Notes: generated by a model from the sequence alone, not told the origin. A DNA stretch of 64,000 nt from Ruminiclostridium josui JCM 17888 (GCF_000526495.1 NZ_JAGE01000001.1:3294001-3358000), one strand, 5' to 3'; counted from the stretch's first letter, positions 8,414 through 17,235 are shown. A program made the numbers and translations.

Positions 8414-9026
8414 CATTGATTCAGCATTGAGTATATACAAATATGCAGATGCAAACCTACATGGAGAAGCACAGTTTGATACCATGAGAGGGTTTCTCAG
8501 TCATGCATTAACCACCTTACCGGATGCAGATGCAGAAAAATTTATTAAGTCAAGTTCAAAAGCCTTAAATGATACAGTAATATTCAAAGAATTAATACGA
8601 GCCGGAAAATATGGACTACTCAATTCAGGTCTTATGAAATGCCGAAACATAGATGAACATGCACCGGCACTTTTCTATTATGCAGCACAGCATAAGGATG
8701 CTGATGCAATGCATACACTTATTAGCCGAGGAGCTGATGTTAATTCAAACAATGGTGAAGCCCTCTATACATGCTATGAAACCAACAAGCTTGAGGCAGC
8801 AAAAGTCCTAATAAACTATGGGGCAGATATCAATTACCTTACAAACTATATCAGTCAAATAAAAGATGTAAGACCAAATATTCATTTCTTACAAGAGCTA
8901 TGTAAACACAGTGGAATAACTGAAAATGAACTAGACAATAAATTGCAGTCAGTACAGGAGACACCAGAAGATGAAGTCGTTGGTGAATATGGTGTGTATG
9001 ATGGATTTGATAGTAGTTGGGAGTGA
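8400..9026 (+). pseudogene. Ankyrin-like ICE protein, N-terminally truncated
   Basis: In the frame of 8400 the translation runs [18 protein letters not shown] through an ankyrin-like block (DADAMHTLISRGADVNSNNG, then LEAAKVLINYGADINYL) to a stop at 9026, about 208 aa. No start codon with a ribosome binding site fits; its 5' part was removed by the deletion that also truncated parA. It ends 8 bp before the toprim gene, so it may have been part of that operon. Function unknown. Confidence 0.6.
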
Positions 9027-9034
9027 TACGATAG

Positions 9035-10057
9035 ATGAAACGATTTACAGATGATCAAATTTATCAAGCGAATCACGTCAGCATATACGAATTAGCAAAG
9101 CAGCTTGGATATAATCCGGAAAAACGTGGTTCAAACTATCATATCAAGAATCATGGAGGCCTGTATATCGACGATACCAAAAACTCATTCTATTGCTGGG
9201 CTGCTGAACGTGGAGGTGGCCCAATACAGTTCTTAATGTTTATTGAAAATATGAGTTGGGTAGATTCTATGAAATACCTTGTAGGTGACGGAGAAATCCA
9301 ACAAACTCAAAAAGCGAGCTTGAAACAGCATAAACCTGTAGAAAAAAAGCAGGTAGAATTCAAACTTCCGGATAAAGCCAGTCCGTACAAGAGATTGTTT
9401 GCATACCTTATAAAAACCCGCGGGCTGGATAAGGATATAGTAACCGATCTTGTTTACAAGAAAAAAATATATGAAAGCCTACCTCATCACAATATTGTAT
9501 TTGTAGGTTATGATGAAAATGGTGAAGCAAGGCAGGCCTTTCAGCGTGGAACAGTAACCGGCTTATCATTCAAAGGAATTGTTCCGGGAAGTAATATGAA
9601 CTATTGCTTTGAAATGGAAGGTAAAGGAGACAGCCTCACAGTATACGAAGCTGCAATAGATGCAATAAGTCATGCAAGTATATATAAAAGTCTTGGTATG
9701 GAATGGAAAAAGGAACACAGGATAGCACTAGGCTGTCTATCTGATAATGCATTGGCTTGTTACTTAAAGCGACATCCGGAAATAAAAAATATAACCTTTG
9801 CATTGGATAATGATGATGAGGCAAAGTTCTCTAACGGAAAACCTGCACCAAACTGGGGACAAGAAGCAGCTAATAAGTATGCAGAGAAATATGCAAAACT
9901 AGGTTACAACACAACTATAGAAAAACCTCTTGCGAAGGATTGGAATGAGGATCTGCTGAATATACGACTTGTACAGCAGGACTTAGCGAACAGACATGAA
10001 GAAGACCGTTTGCAGCTTCTTATGGGAAGCAATGAAGAACTTGAGGCAGCTTTATAA
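9035..10057 (+). CDS. Toprim/DUF3991 primase-like ICE protein
   Basis: The protein is 340 aa. Residues 1-85 resemble a CHC2-type primase N-domain without zinc cysteines (GLYIDDTKNSFYCWAAERGG). A DUF3991-like middle follows at about 115-180. A toprim-like domain follows, with the acidic Glu in LTVYEAAIDAIS (about 208) and FALDNDDEA (about 255). Such proteins accompany ICE relaxases and probably prime or process DNA after transfer. It looks intact. Confidence 0.8.
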   Translation: MKRFTDDQIYQANHVSIYELAKQLGYNPEKRGSNYHIKNHGGLYIDDTKNSFYCWAAERGGGPIQFLMFIENMSWVDSMKYLVGDGEIQQTQKASLKQHKPVEKKQVEFKLPDKASPYKRLFAYLIKTRGLDKDIVTDLVYKKKIYESLPHHNIVFVGYDENGEARQAFQRGTVTGLSFKGIVPGSNMNYCFEMEGKGDSLTVYEAAIDAISHASIYKSLGMEWKKEHRIALGCLSDNALACYLKRHPEIKNITFALDNDDEAKFSNGKPAPNWGQEAANKYAEKYAKLGYNTTIEKPLAKDWNEDLLNIRLVQQDLANRHEEDRLQLLMGSNEELEAAL

Positions 10058-10160
10058 ACAAGATGGAAGGCTGTTGGATAATGAGATTTCCGGCAGCCTT
10101 CTTAAAATATTGAGGTGAACATGAAAATTACTCAAAAATATTTCTTTTTTCAGTATCCTT

Positions 10161-10345
10161 TTTCAGAGTTTTGCTCTGAAAAAACAGGGGGCATGGGGGA
10201 GAATCCCCCGATTTCCGTACAGAAAACCGCACCTTTTTGGGGCGGGTATGTACGGCAGGAATAGTCGGGTGACACACCCGACGGTATACAGCTTGCCAAC
10301 AGAGTTGGCAACGGGTGACGATGTAATATATGGGTGGCAAAGGGG
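10161..10345. other. Candidate origin of transfer (oriT)
   Basis: This GC-richer island lies in an AT-rich gene-free gap (10058-10523) directly upstream of the RHH mobilisation gene. It is packed with inverted repeats: TTTCAGAG/CTCTGAAA (10161-10181), GGGGGA/TCCCCC (10195-10209), CCGTAC/GTACGG (10215-10255), GTCGGGT/ACCCGAC (10264-10282) and TTGCCAA/TTGGCAA (10293-10311). Stacked inverted repeats next to a MobC-like gene are the usual appearance of an oriT. The nick site was not identified. Confidence 0.6.
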
Positions 10346-10523
10346 TGGCAGAAAAGGTGTAATGTTGATGTAGTAAGGGTTTTAGAGGTTGGAGTAATAT
10401 GTGGTTTAGAATAGGAATATATAAAGTTTGAAATTAACAAAAAAATTAAATAAATAAATAAGAGAAGGTAACTGTGTTGCTGTGGCATAATGCTACGACT
10501 TTTGTTTTGTCAGGAGGTGCAAA

Positions 10524-10982
10524 GTGACTAAAAAGAAAACTAACCCGGAGGAACTCAAAAGGTCAATTAGGTTTAAAGCCAAAAGTATTGAAGATATGAA
10601 AAAGCTTGCAGCTGTCAGAGGTATATCCGTTTCAGATATAGTCAGAGAGTTTGTTGAAAAGGGTCTAACAGTTGACGGCTATAAAAGGGACATTGATTTT
10701 ATTACAGAAATCATTCACAAAGAGCTGAAGGAAGTACTGGAACCGCAAATAAACAGAATAGTAAAAATGCTTATGAAAATAGGAAAAGCATCAGCTGGAA
10801 CTATGTATTCAAATTTGAGACTTATTCAGCTGATAAGTGACGAGGATCAGGAAGCTTTCTATGAGATGATTAACAGAAGTTTACGGCTTGGAGTTGAGTA
10901 TATGAAGAAGAAGGATGTAGAGATAGACCAATATTTGAGCCAGGCTGATGAAGTGGGTAAGGATAGTAGGAGGGTGAAGTAA
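10524..10982 (+). CDS. Ribbon-helix-helix relaxosome accessory protein (MobC-like)
   Basis: This 152-aa protein starts at GTG, 4 nt after a perfect AGGAGGTG (10512-10519). Residues 10-50 (KRSIRFKAKSIEDMKKLAAV, then GISVSDIVREFVEKGL) fit a ribbon-helix-helix DNA-binding fold. The remainder is helical. MobC-type proteins bind oriT and help the relaxase nick. The repeat-rich candidate oriT lies just upstream and the relaxase 9.3 kb downstream; the intervening cargo probably arrived later. Confidence 0.65.
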   Translation: MTKKKTNPEELKRSIRFKAKSIEDMKKLAAVRGISVSDIVREFVEKGLTVDGYKRDIDFITEIIHKELKEVLEPQINRIVKMLMKIGKASAGTMYSNLRLIQLISDEDQEAFYEMINRSLRLGVEYMKKKDVEIDQYLSQADEVGKDSRRVK

Positions 10983-11096
10983 GGCCATTATTTTTAAGGG
11001 AACAGGAGAGTGAGACTGTGGAAACAGAAAACAAAAAAAATTCACTGGGAGTTGGGTATGTGACAACTGTAGGAGAATATATGAAAAAAATCCGAT

Positions 11097-11201
11097 GGGT
11101 GCAAGGTGATAGTAGTTGATCCAGAGGTTGAATATACTGCGCTGATGAAAGAAGGAGTGACTGAACATCAGTGTAAGAGAATTAATCCGCTTGAGATATA
11201 G
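11097..11201 (+). pseudogene. VirB4/TraE-type conjugative ATPase remnant
   Basis: The translation GCKVIVVDPEVEYTALMKEG followed by VTEHQCKRINPLEI and a stop resembles the VIVIDPEREY strand of VirB4-type ATPases. Only 34 codons remain and there is no Walker A or B. The rest of the 10983-11287 gap has no recognisable gene. It indicates that a mating-pore module once followed mobC and was deleted. Confidence 0.5.
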
Positions 11202-11287
11202 TAAACTTACAATTACAATAAATTTACATATATGCAAGTATATTGTATAATTATTTGTGGTTCTATTGACATTGAGGGGGGTGTTGC

Positions 11288-11863
11288 ATGCGAAAAGTTG
11301 TATTTATAGGTGGGATTCATGGTGTTGGTAAAAGTTATTTATGTGAATTATTGAAAGAAAAGACGCATCTAAATATATATTCGGCAAGTGAATTAATAAG
11401 AATATTCCAAAAGGATCAAACAGATATTAATAAACGAGTCCCCAATATTAATAAAAACCAAGATGTTTTAATTACCGCAATAGAAGAAAATGTACCTGAG
11501 AATATATGTTTAGTATTAGATGGACATTTCTGTTTGCTAGATAGTAATCAAAACATAAAAAGGATTCCGTATAGTACATTCGAACAGTTAAATATAATCG
11601 CTATTATTACCTTGGTTGGTGAGCCTAATATCATTAAAAATCGCCTTAATTTAAGAGATAATTCTCAATACACTGAAAATTTCATTAGTGATTTTCAAGA
11701 TTCTGAACTTAATTATTCAAAAGATGTAGCCAAAAAGCTTCACGTAAATCATTTAACGTATGATATTCAAAAAGATAATATTGATACTATTTTGGATTAC
11801 CTTAACAATAATTTAGGAAAGGATAAGTTTGATGAGCGACAATTTGCAACTCTTAAAATTTAA
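11288..11863 (+). CDS. P-loop NTPase, kinase-like (AAA_33/AAA_18 type)
   Basis: This 191-aa protein has Walker A GGIHGVGKS at residues 8-16 and CLVLDGHFCLL (about 77-87) in the place of a Walker B or substrate loop. It contains an LRDNSQY-type lid (about 126-132). The size and pattern resemble nucleotide or polynucleotide kinases rather than AAA+ motors. It overlaps the next gene by 32 nt, and that gene overlaps the ASCH gene by 23 nt, so the three form one tightly coupled operon. A role in RNA or nucleotide modification, or in defence, is possible but not shown. Confidence 0.6.
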   Translation: MRKVVFIGGIHGVGKSYLCELLKEKTHLNIYSASELIRIFQKDQTDINKRVPNINKNQDVLITAIEENVPENICLVLDGHFCLLDSNQNIKRIPYSTFEQLNIIAIITLVGEPNIIKNRLNLRDNSQYTENFISDFQDSELNYSKDVAKKLHVNHLTYDIQKDNIDTILDYLNNNLGKDKFDERQFATLKI

Positions 11864-12884
11864 TGAGATAGATTTAAATGATAGGTTTTTTGATTCACTT
11901 AAGGCGGATTACGAGGAATTTGAAGATTGGTTTATACGTAAAGGAAATAGCAAGGCATATATCAAGTATGATGATGAAAATAATATCGAAGGATTTCTAT
12001 ACTTTAAGATGGAGCATGATACCGTTGATGATATAACACCATCAATAGAAGCTAAAAATGTACTTAAAATTGGAACATTTAAAATAAATCCTCATGGAAC
12101 ACGACTGGGCGAGAGATTCATAAAAAAATCATTAGATTATGCAATCATTAATAATGCAAGTTTTTGCTACGTAACTGTATTTGGGAAACAAACTACACTA
12201 ATTAAACTATTCCAAAATTATGGCTTTTTAGAGTATGGCGTAAAGGAAACGCCAAATGGAAAAGAAATTGTCCTCTTGAAAAATTTAAGTAAAATCACAG
12301 GTGATGTAAATATTGATTATCCGCTTATAAAACCAGAAAAACGAGATAAATATGTATTAAGTATCTATCCTCAATATCATTCCATAATGTTCCCGGATTC
12401 AATTTTACGAACAGAAAAAATGGACATTCTTACTGATGTTTCATATACCAACTCAATACATAAAATTTATGTTTGCAGTATGAGAGATGTGAATAAATTA
12501 AAGTATGGAGACATACTAATTATTTATAGGACATCCCCGGAACCTGGGCAAGCAGAATATAAATCGGTTGTTACATCAATTTGCGTTGTTGAAGAAGTCA
12601 GAGAACAGAATGAATTTAAAGATTTTAATCATTTTTATAAGTATGCAAGTAAATATAGTGTTTTTGACAAAAGAGATTTAAAGTACTGGTACAACAAAGG
12701 TGGTTGTACGGTTATAAAAATGACATATAATATCGCCTTGACTAAAAAAATTAATAGGCATAAAATGATAGAAGAACTAATGTTCGACAGAGATATATAT
12801 TGGGGATTTTTTAAGATAACTGATGAGCAATTCCAAAATATTTTAATAGGCGGCGAGGTAAATGAAGGTTTTATTATCGATTAA
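11832..12884 (+). CDS. GNAT acetyltransferase fused to a C-terminal PUA-like domain
   Basis: This 350-aa protein (ATG 11832; a TTG one codon earlier is possible) has a GNAT-like N-domain at about residues 1-150, with IGTFKINPHGTRLGERFIKK as the acetyl-CoA loop. After a linker, the C-domain (about 170-345) begins YVLSIYPQYHSIMFPDS and contains YGDILIIYRTSPE, a beta-rich fold resembling ASCH/PUA-like domains. The fusion and the following stand-alone ASCH gene suggest acylation linked to RNA recognition. The substrate is unknown. Confidence 0.6.
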   Translation: MSDNLQLLKFNEIDLNDRFFDSLKADYEEFEDWFIRKGNSKAYIKYDDENNIEGFLYFKMEHDTVDDITPSIEAKNVLKIGTFKINPHGTRLGERFIKKSLDYAIINNASFCYVTVFGKQTTLIKLFQNYGFLEYGVKETPNGKEIVLLKNLSKITGDVNIDYPLIKPEKRDKYVLSIYPQYHSIMFPDSILRTEKMDILTDVSYTNSIHKIYVCSMRDVNKLKYGDILIIYRTSPEPGQAEYKSVVTSICVVEEVREQNEFKDFNHFYKYASKYSVFDKRDLKYWYNKGGCTVIKMTYNIALTKKINRHKMIEELMFDRDIYWGFFKITDEQFQNILIGGEVNEGFIID

Positions 12885-13260
12885 ACCAGATTTTGTACAG
12901 GAAATGGCAAGAGGTAGAAAACGATTTGAATATAGGAGAAGGATTTTTAAACAGGATGTTGATAGTGTTGTAATTTATGCTTGTAGGCCAGTAGGAAAAA
13001 TAGTCGGTGAATTTAAGGTTGAGGATATAATTTCTAAGTCACCTGATGATTTATGGGAAGTAACTGAAAAATATGCAGGTATATCAAAGGAGTTTTTTAA
13101 CAGCTACTTTAAAGGCCGGGATGAAGCCTATGCTATAAAAATAAAAGACTTCCATATGTATGATAAACCAATTAATCCATATGAGATATTTGATAATTTC
13201 GTTGCACCTCAATCTTACAGGTATTTTGATAAAAGACAGGAAGCTCTTTTGGATACGTAA
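12862..13260 (+). CDS. ASCH-domain protein
   Basis: This 132-aa protein begins MKVLLSIKPDFVQEMARGRK, the hallmark opening of ASCH domains (PUA-like, often RNA-binding), followed by FEYRRRIFK and VVIYACRPVGKIVGEF. It is the last gene of the ATPase-GNAT-ASCH operon and overlaps its neighbour by 23 nt. Some ASCH proteins hydrolyse modified cytidines and others accompany toxin-antitoxin or translation genes. Nothing here picks one role. Confidence 0.75.
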   Translation: MKVLLSIKPDFVQEMARGRKRFEYRRRIFKQDVDSVVIYACRPVGKIVGEFKVEDIISKSPDDLWEVTEKYAGISKEFFNSYFKGRDEAYAIKIKDFHMYDKPINPYEIFDNFVAPQSYRYFDKRQEALLDT

Positions 13261-13283
13261 AAATTTATACGAATCAATATAAG

Positions 13284-13317
13284 AAACGCGTAATCTCTAG
13301 TGATTGCGTGTTTTTTT
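13284..13317 (+). terminator. Rho-independent terminator of the ASCH operon
   Basis: A 12-bp stem (13284-13295 with 13302-13313, two G-U pairs), 6-nt loop and T-run lie 24 bp after the ASCH stop codon. Confidence 0.9.
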
Positions 13318-13379
13318 ATTATGAAAAGATTTATGAAAAGAAAGCTAAACAAGAATTATAACTAAAAAATTATAATTTA

Positions 13380-13504
13380 AGACCAGCTAATTAAAGTCAA
13401 GAGTTTTTAAGAAAAAGCTTTATGAATTTTTGAAAACTCCTGACATAGAAAAAATGCATAACAACAAGACCACCTTTGCGAAGTAGACATAAAATAGCTG
13501 GTCT
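13380..13504. other. Nested inverted-repeat region beside the IS110 element
   Basis: AGACCAGCTA (13380-13389) pairs with TAGCTGGTCT (13495-13504). Inside it GTCAAGAGTTTT (13396-13407) pairs with AAAACTCCTGAC (13433-13444, one mismatch). The fold lies just outside or at the transposase 3' side of the insertion sequence. It may be the pre-existing target, a small RNA, or the distal end of the element. Confidence 0.4.
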
Positions 13505-13552
13505 AAAATGAAATACTGATCCTTGAAAACTAAACATCAAGTGCAGGTACTG

Positions 13553-14842
13553 CTAAGCTGCTATATGCTTTGCTGCTAATATCTGAGCATGTTCCTGAGG
13601 ACTGCGTAACTGGTACGGTTTTCTGTCCCTTAGAACAGCAAAGATGTAAATGATGATCTTACGCATAACTGCTCCCAAAGCTACCTTCTTAGGTTTACTC
13701 TGGCATTTTTGCTTGTAGAATTCAAGTAATACAGGGTTGCAAGCCTCTTTATTCCGCTTAGTTCGGATATTGGCAAGAGCAGTTGTAAAAAGAACCCTGC
13801 GAAGTAGCCTGGAACCTCTCTTGGACATTTTATTCCGTGTGCCGGTAAATTCTCCGGATTGCATCACAGAGGGGTCAATGCCAAAGTAAGCAACCAGTTT
13901 TCCCGGCTTAGAGAAAGCGGAAAAATCGCCGATTTCTGCTAGAATGGTGGCAGCAGTAAGAAGGCCAATACCTGGCAGGCTCTGAAAAAGTTCAAGAGTT
14001 AATGCTAGCATGGGCATATCCTTTGCCATATCTTCAGCGATCAATAGATGAATGGTTTTTAGGACCTTCGCCAAGTTATCTTCCAGAGTTCTGATCATGG
14101 ATATGTAGACACCCAGCATAGCAATGTTCGAGGAATTATGAACAGTCAAAGGCGCAAACTCTCTGGCTTTGGAGACCAAAAGATTATACTTTGCAGTTGA
14201 CCACTTAAGGCTTCTGCGAGAATTCTTCTGGATCAGTGCAATCAACTTGTTCCTGTTCGCTTTAAGAATATGCGCAGGCGTAGGATATTTCTCCAATACT
14301 GCAAGAGCAGCCTTTGAAAAGATGTTGGGGAATACATCCTTGAAGTTTAACATGAGTTGGTCAACAATACCCGTAAGCCTGTTTTTGTAGGCAGTAAGTT
14401 CGTCAGAGAGCTTGTAGTACTGTCGGCAAAGACTTCGCAGGCATTCAATATCCTCATCGGGGATATTAGTAGTTTTAAGCTCCTGAAATCTGTATAGCAG
14501 GGCAATTTTCCGGGCATCAGCTTTATCATTTTTCACTTTTCTGATTCCAATATTTTTGATAGAATCAGTCTGGATGGGGTTTATGATGGAGACCTCCAAT
14601 CCAGCTTTACAAAGTGAATGGAAAAGGATTTTGTGATAGTGCCCGGTGGATTCCATGACGACGAAAGGCCTAGAATCAAAGTCCTTTTCCGTTTTTTTCA
14701 GTAATTCAACGACTCTTTCAACGTCAGAACTGGAATCATGGTGGATCTTCATGCGGGCAATCACTTCATTGGATGGAGAAAGAATTGCCATCTCACTGAA
14801 GAATTTACCTACATCGATTCCTGCAATAGGTCTGAAATTCAT
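13553..14842 (-). CDS. IS110-family DEDD transposase
   Basis: This 429-aa protein starts at ATG 14842 behind AAGGAGG. The N-terminal RuvC-like DEDD domain carries Asp in AGIDVGK (about 10), Glu in VMESTGHYH (about 65) and the KNDKADARKIA motif (about 103-113). The C-terminal Transposase_20 domain has the helix-hairpin-helix LFQSLPGIGLLTAATILAEI (about 290-310), AYFGIDPSV and the serine-containing KMSKRGSRLLRR region. All expected motifs and the usual length are present, so it is likely active. Such enzymes use a bridge RNA to pair donor and target DNA. Confidence 0.92.
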   Translation of the reverse strand: MNFRPIAGIDVGKFFSEMAILSPSNEVIARMKIHHDSSSDVERVVELLKKTEKDFDSRPFVVMESTGHYHKILFHSLCKAGLEVSIINPIQTDSIKNIGIRKVKNDKADARKIALLYRFQELKTTNIPDEDIECLRSLCRQYYKLSDELTAYKNRLTGIVDQLMLNFKDVFPNIFSKAALAVLEKYPTPAHILKANRNKLIALIQKNSRRSLKWSTAKYNLLVSKAREFAPLTVHNSSNIAMLGVYISMIRTLEDNLAKVLKTIHLLIAEDMAKDMPMLALTLELFQSLPGIGLLTAATILAEIGDFSAFSKPGKLVAYFGIDPSVMQSGEFTGTRNKMSKRGSRLLRRVLFTTALANIRTKRNKEACNPVLLEFYKQKCQSKPKKVALGAVMRKIIIYIFAVLRDRKPYQLRSPQEHAQILAAKHIAA

Positions 14843-14845
14843 CAA

Positions 14846-15132
14846 AATGCCTCCTTAAAAAATTAATGGACTTAAAAGCCTCCATTCCTTCTCATGTAAG
14901 CAAACAACCTTGCATGTGACACGAGGAACCAGCTAAAAAGCTGGCCTCAACCAGCCAAATCATGTAGACTTACCGGAATGGAAAAATACTCTTTCATACG
15001 GGTAATCGGCCCGCCAAGGTCCGTCCCAGGAGGTGAAACACACACCTTCCAAGTCCGGAAGATATTATACATGATTGTCAAAGTTCAGGCCAACAAACGC
15101 TGGCATAATGGCTAAGATGTGAAGCCGGATGA
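14846..15132 (-). ncRNA. Probable IS110 bridge RNA region
   Basis: This is a 290-nt non-coding 5' flank of the transposase, where IS110-group elements encode their bridge RNA. It is highly foldable: CCATTCC (14882-14888) closes with GGAATGG (14975-14981). Inside are CATGTAAG/CTTGCATG (14893-14916) and GAGG-CCAGCT/AGCTGG-CCTC with an AAAA loop (14923-14948). The segment 14995-15060 is also GC-rich and self-complementary. Exact RNA ends and the two target/donor loops were not determined. Confidence 0.6.
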
Positions 15133-15257
15133 TGTGCTTGATGTTTGGAAAAGAATAAAATTTGAAGTGTTATGTTAACTATGACTTTTAATGGGTCGAA
15201 CAGTGGCTTTGGTCACTGATTTAATACAAAATAATTGTACAAGGAAGTGAATTAAAA

Positions 15258-15899
15258 ATGAAGAGAATAGATAAATGGAGCGGTTATTATTTAAAAAAAT
15301 ATAGGCTTTTGACTAAAATATTGGACGGGAATAGTGATTGGTCAAATAAGTGTACAGAGGCAAAGAATCTTGAGGCAAGAGAAGCTTTAGTAAAGTTCTA
15401 CAATGAGTACAAAAAGTGTAGACCGGATAGAAAATATTGTGCCAGCACTGACTTTGGATATTTCTCATATTTGACGTATATTGATCCTGTAAGGCAAGCA
15501 TTAGTTGACAGACTATATCAACGAGCTTGTAATGAAACATATTCATTATTACACTATGACTACTTTTTACAAAAAAGAATTATGAATAGCCTTCTGTCAG
15601 TGCTTGAAGAAAACTTGGATATAAAAAGTAGAATAGAAATGAAAGGGACTAACTGTAAAAAAGAATCAATTGATATAAAAAGCCTACTTAATTACATATC
15701 TGATGATTCGGAACAGGGGTATTACGTGGGGAATGGAAATGCAAACGGTGAACTTGTGACAATAGATATTGTTGATTATAAGAATAGAAATAGGGAGCAT
15801 CCGGTTGATATTTTTATTGGAAAAGTAGGAAAAGGAAAGGGATATAAAATTCCTAAGATGAAAAATGAATTAAATATTATGTCGAATTCTTTCTATTGA
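15258..15899 (+). CDS. Hypothetical protein
   Basis: This 213-aa protein has AAGGAAG before ATG. It is mostly helical in the first 115 residues, with many Tyr, Cys and charged residues, and has a short beta-rich tail (VTIDIVDYKNRNREHPVDIF). It has no signal peptide, membrane span or recognised motif. It is flanked by the IS110 copy and a secreted-protein gene; function unknown. Confidence 0.55.
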   Translation: MKRIDKWSGYYLKKYRLLTKILDGNSDWSNKCTEAKNLEAREALVKFYNEYKKCRPDRKYCASTDFGYFSYLTYIDPVRQALVDRLYQRACNETYSLLHYDYFLQKRIMNSLLSVLEENLDIKSRIEMKGTNCKKESIDIKSLLNYISDDSEQGYYVGNGNANGELVTIDIVDYKNRNREHPVDIFIGKVGKGKGYKIPKMKNELNIMSNSFY

Positions 15900-15969
15900 T
15901 AAATTATTATAATATGGCACCATAATATTACATAAATTAAATTATTATACATAAAAGGGAGATTAAACT

Positions 15970-17172
15970 ATGAAAAAAACAAAAGCAACTTTTAAAATTT
16001 TTACTATGGTACTTGCTTTGTGCATATGTTTTTCAGGTATTCCAACTACATTTGCAGTAAACTCTGAATCGGATTATTTATCCATCACTGTTTTTTCTAA
16101 TGATTCACAATTAGGTGATACGTTCAAGGCATTATCCGAATCTTCGTTAAATATTGTAAAAGGTCAGACTATGGATTTCAATAGCGATATGATTATTACA
16201 CAAGAAAATTTTAGCGATATAAAGAATAACAAGAGTAAAATACAAAAACTACTGGGAAAGGGTAAACTTTTTGCATTATATAATTATGATGGTACCGGTT
16301 TGAGAATAGATAATGAAATTGAGTATCCGATTACTGTTGAATCTGAAAAAGATGAAAATTTAAAAACCGTTGCTAGAATATTTTATATTGGAGAAGACAA
16401 TAAGTTTAATATTCAAGACATATCAGTCGCAAAAAATTATTCTAAAGAAGATAGTATAAAAGAAGTAAAAAGAGTAATAAAGGAAATAGTAAAACCGCGT
16501 TTGAAGAAAGACAAGAATAAAATAATTAAAGATATTAATCCTACTATAACAGCCATGGCTGCTTCAAGTTGGAAATCAATAGGAACTTATGGTAATAGCA
16601 AGGCAGGTTCCCCTTATGGATACATGCAGATTTCTTATGAGGTACAAACTCTACAAGATACAAATAGTAGAGACTACTACAGTATTCACTCTTATATAAC
16701 ATGTACTCCAGGTGAGGCATTAACTACACAAGGATATGATTCTAAGTGGGTAAGTGAAAAAATGGTTACTCAAATGTATTTATCTACTCCACAAACTGAC
16801 AGCATGATTTACAAATATGGTCCATATAATGCTATTGATACAAGTACATATACCGTTAGTGTAGGTATCGATAGTGCACCAGGTTTTAGCTGGACAAAAA
16901 ATAATACAGATGTAGATATTACTGCAAACGTTCCAGACAAATGGACACCAAATTGGACGGCGGAATTTGATAGCCTAGGTGATGCAAGACACAGTACTTT
17001 CACATTTGAACCAGGAATCACCGCTTACGTACCACAAAGTACAACTTCTGCTTTATTTGCATTAAGGAATATCTATACTGTCGATTCATGGACAACATCG
17101 CCAGTTACTGCGGTTGATTTTACATGTAAATTAACATGTTTACCAGATAGAATAAGTGGGATAAGCTGGTAA
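15970..17172 (+). CDS. Secreted protein of unknown function
   Basis: This 400-aa protein has a signal peptide (residues about 1-29, ending TTFAV). An N-terminal alpha/beta part (30-190) is Lys-rich. A C-terminal beta-rich, Ser/Thr/Tyr/Trp-rich domain begins at SSWKSIGTYGNSKAGSPYGY (about 197) and contains TPNWTAEFDSLGDARHSTF. The layout suits an extracellular beta-sandwich effector or toxin. No catalytic motif is recognised. It has its own GGGAGA ribosome binding site and a strong terminator, so it is a single-gene unit. Confidence 0.6.
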   Translation: MKKTKATFKIFTMVLALCICFSGIPTTFAVNSESDYLSITVFSNDSQLGDTFKALSESSLNIVKGQTMDFNSDMIITQENFSDIKNNKSKIQKLLGKGKLFALYNYDGTGLRIDNEIEYPITVESEKDENLKTVARIFYIGEDNKFNIQDISVAKNYSKEDSIKEVKRVIKEIVKPRLKKDKNKIIKDINPTITAMAASSWKSIGTYGNSKAGSPYGYMQISYEVQTLQDTNSRDYYSIHSYITCTPGEALTTQGYDSKWVSEKMVTQMYLSTPQTDSMIYKYGPYNAIDTSTYTVSVGIDSAPGFSWTKNNTDVDITANVPDKWTPNWTAEFDSLGDARHSTFTFEPGITAYVPQSTTSALFALRNIYTVDSWTTSPVTAVDFTCKLTCLPDRISGISW

Positions 17173-17186
17173 TACTTTTAATATGT

Positions 17187-17232
17187 GAAAAGGGGCTTAA
17201 TATCCAAATTGTCGGATATTAAACCCCTTTTC
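17187..17232 (+). terminator. Rho-independent terminator
   Basis: A long stem pairs GAAAAGGGGCTTAATATCC with GGATATTAAACCCCTTTTC (one mismatch) across an 8-nt loop, 15 bp after the secreted-protein gene. Confidence 0.85.
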
Positions 17233-17235
17233 TAT

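Larger units (their letters stand above)
13532..15146 (-). mobile_element. IS110-family insertion sequence
   Basis: The element consists of one DEDD transposase gene with a long non-coding 5' region. Imperfect inverted 14-mers AAACATCAAGTGCA (13532-13545) and TGTGCTTGATGTTT (15133-15146; 12 of 14 match) bracket it and are taken as approximate limits. IS110 elements make no target duplication, so true ends cannot be fixed from one copy. It sits inside the ICE, between the ASCH operon and an unrelated gene. Confidence 0.65.

Noticed and set aside
10128-10488. Minus-strand ORFs in the oriT region
   Set aside because: They follow from the inverted repeats, have no ribosome binding site and give Cys/Pro/His-rich implausible proteins.
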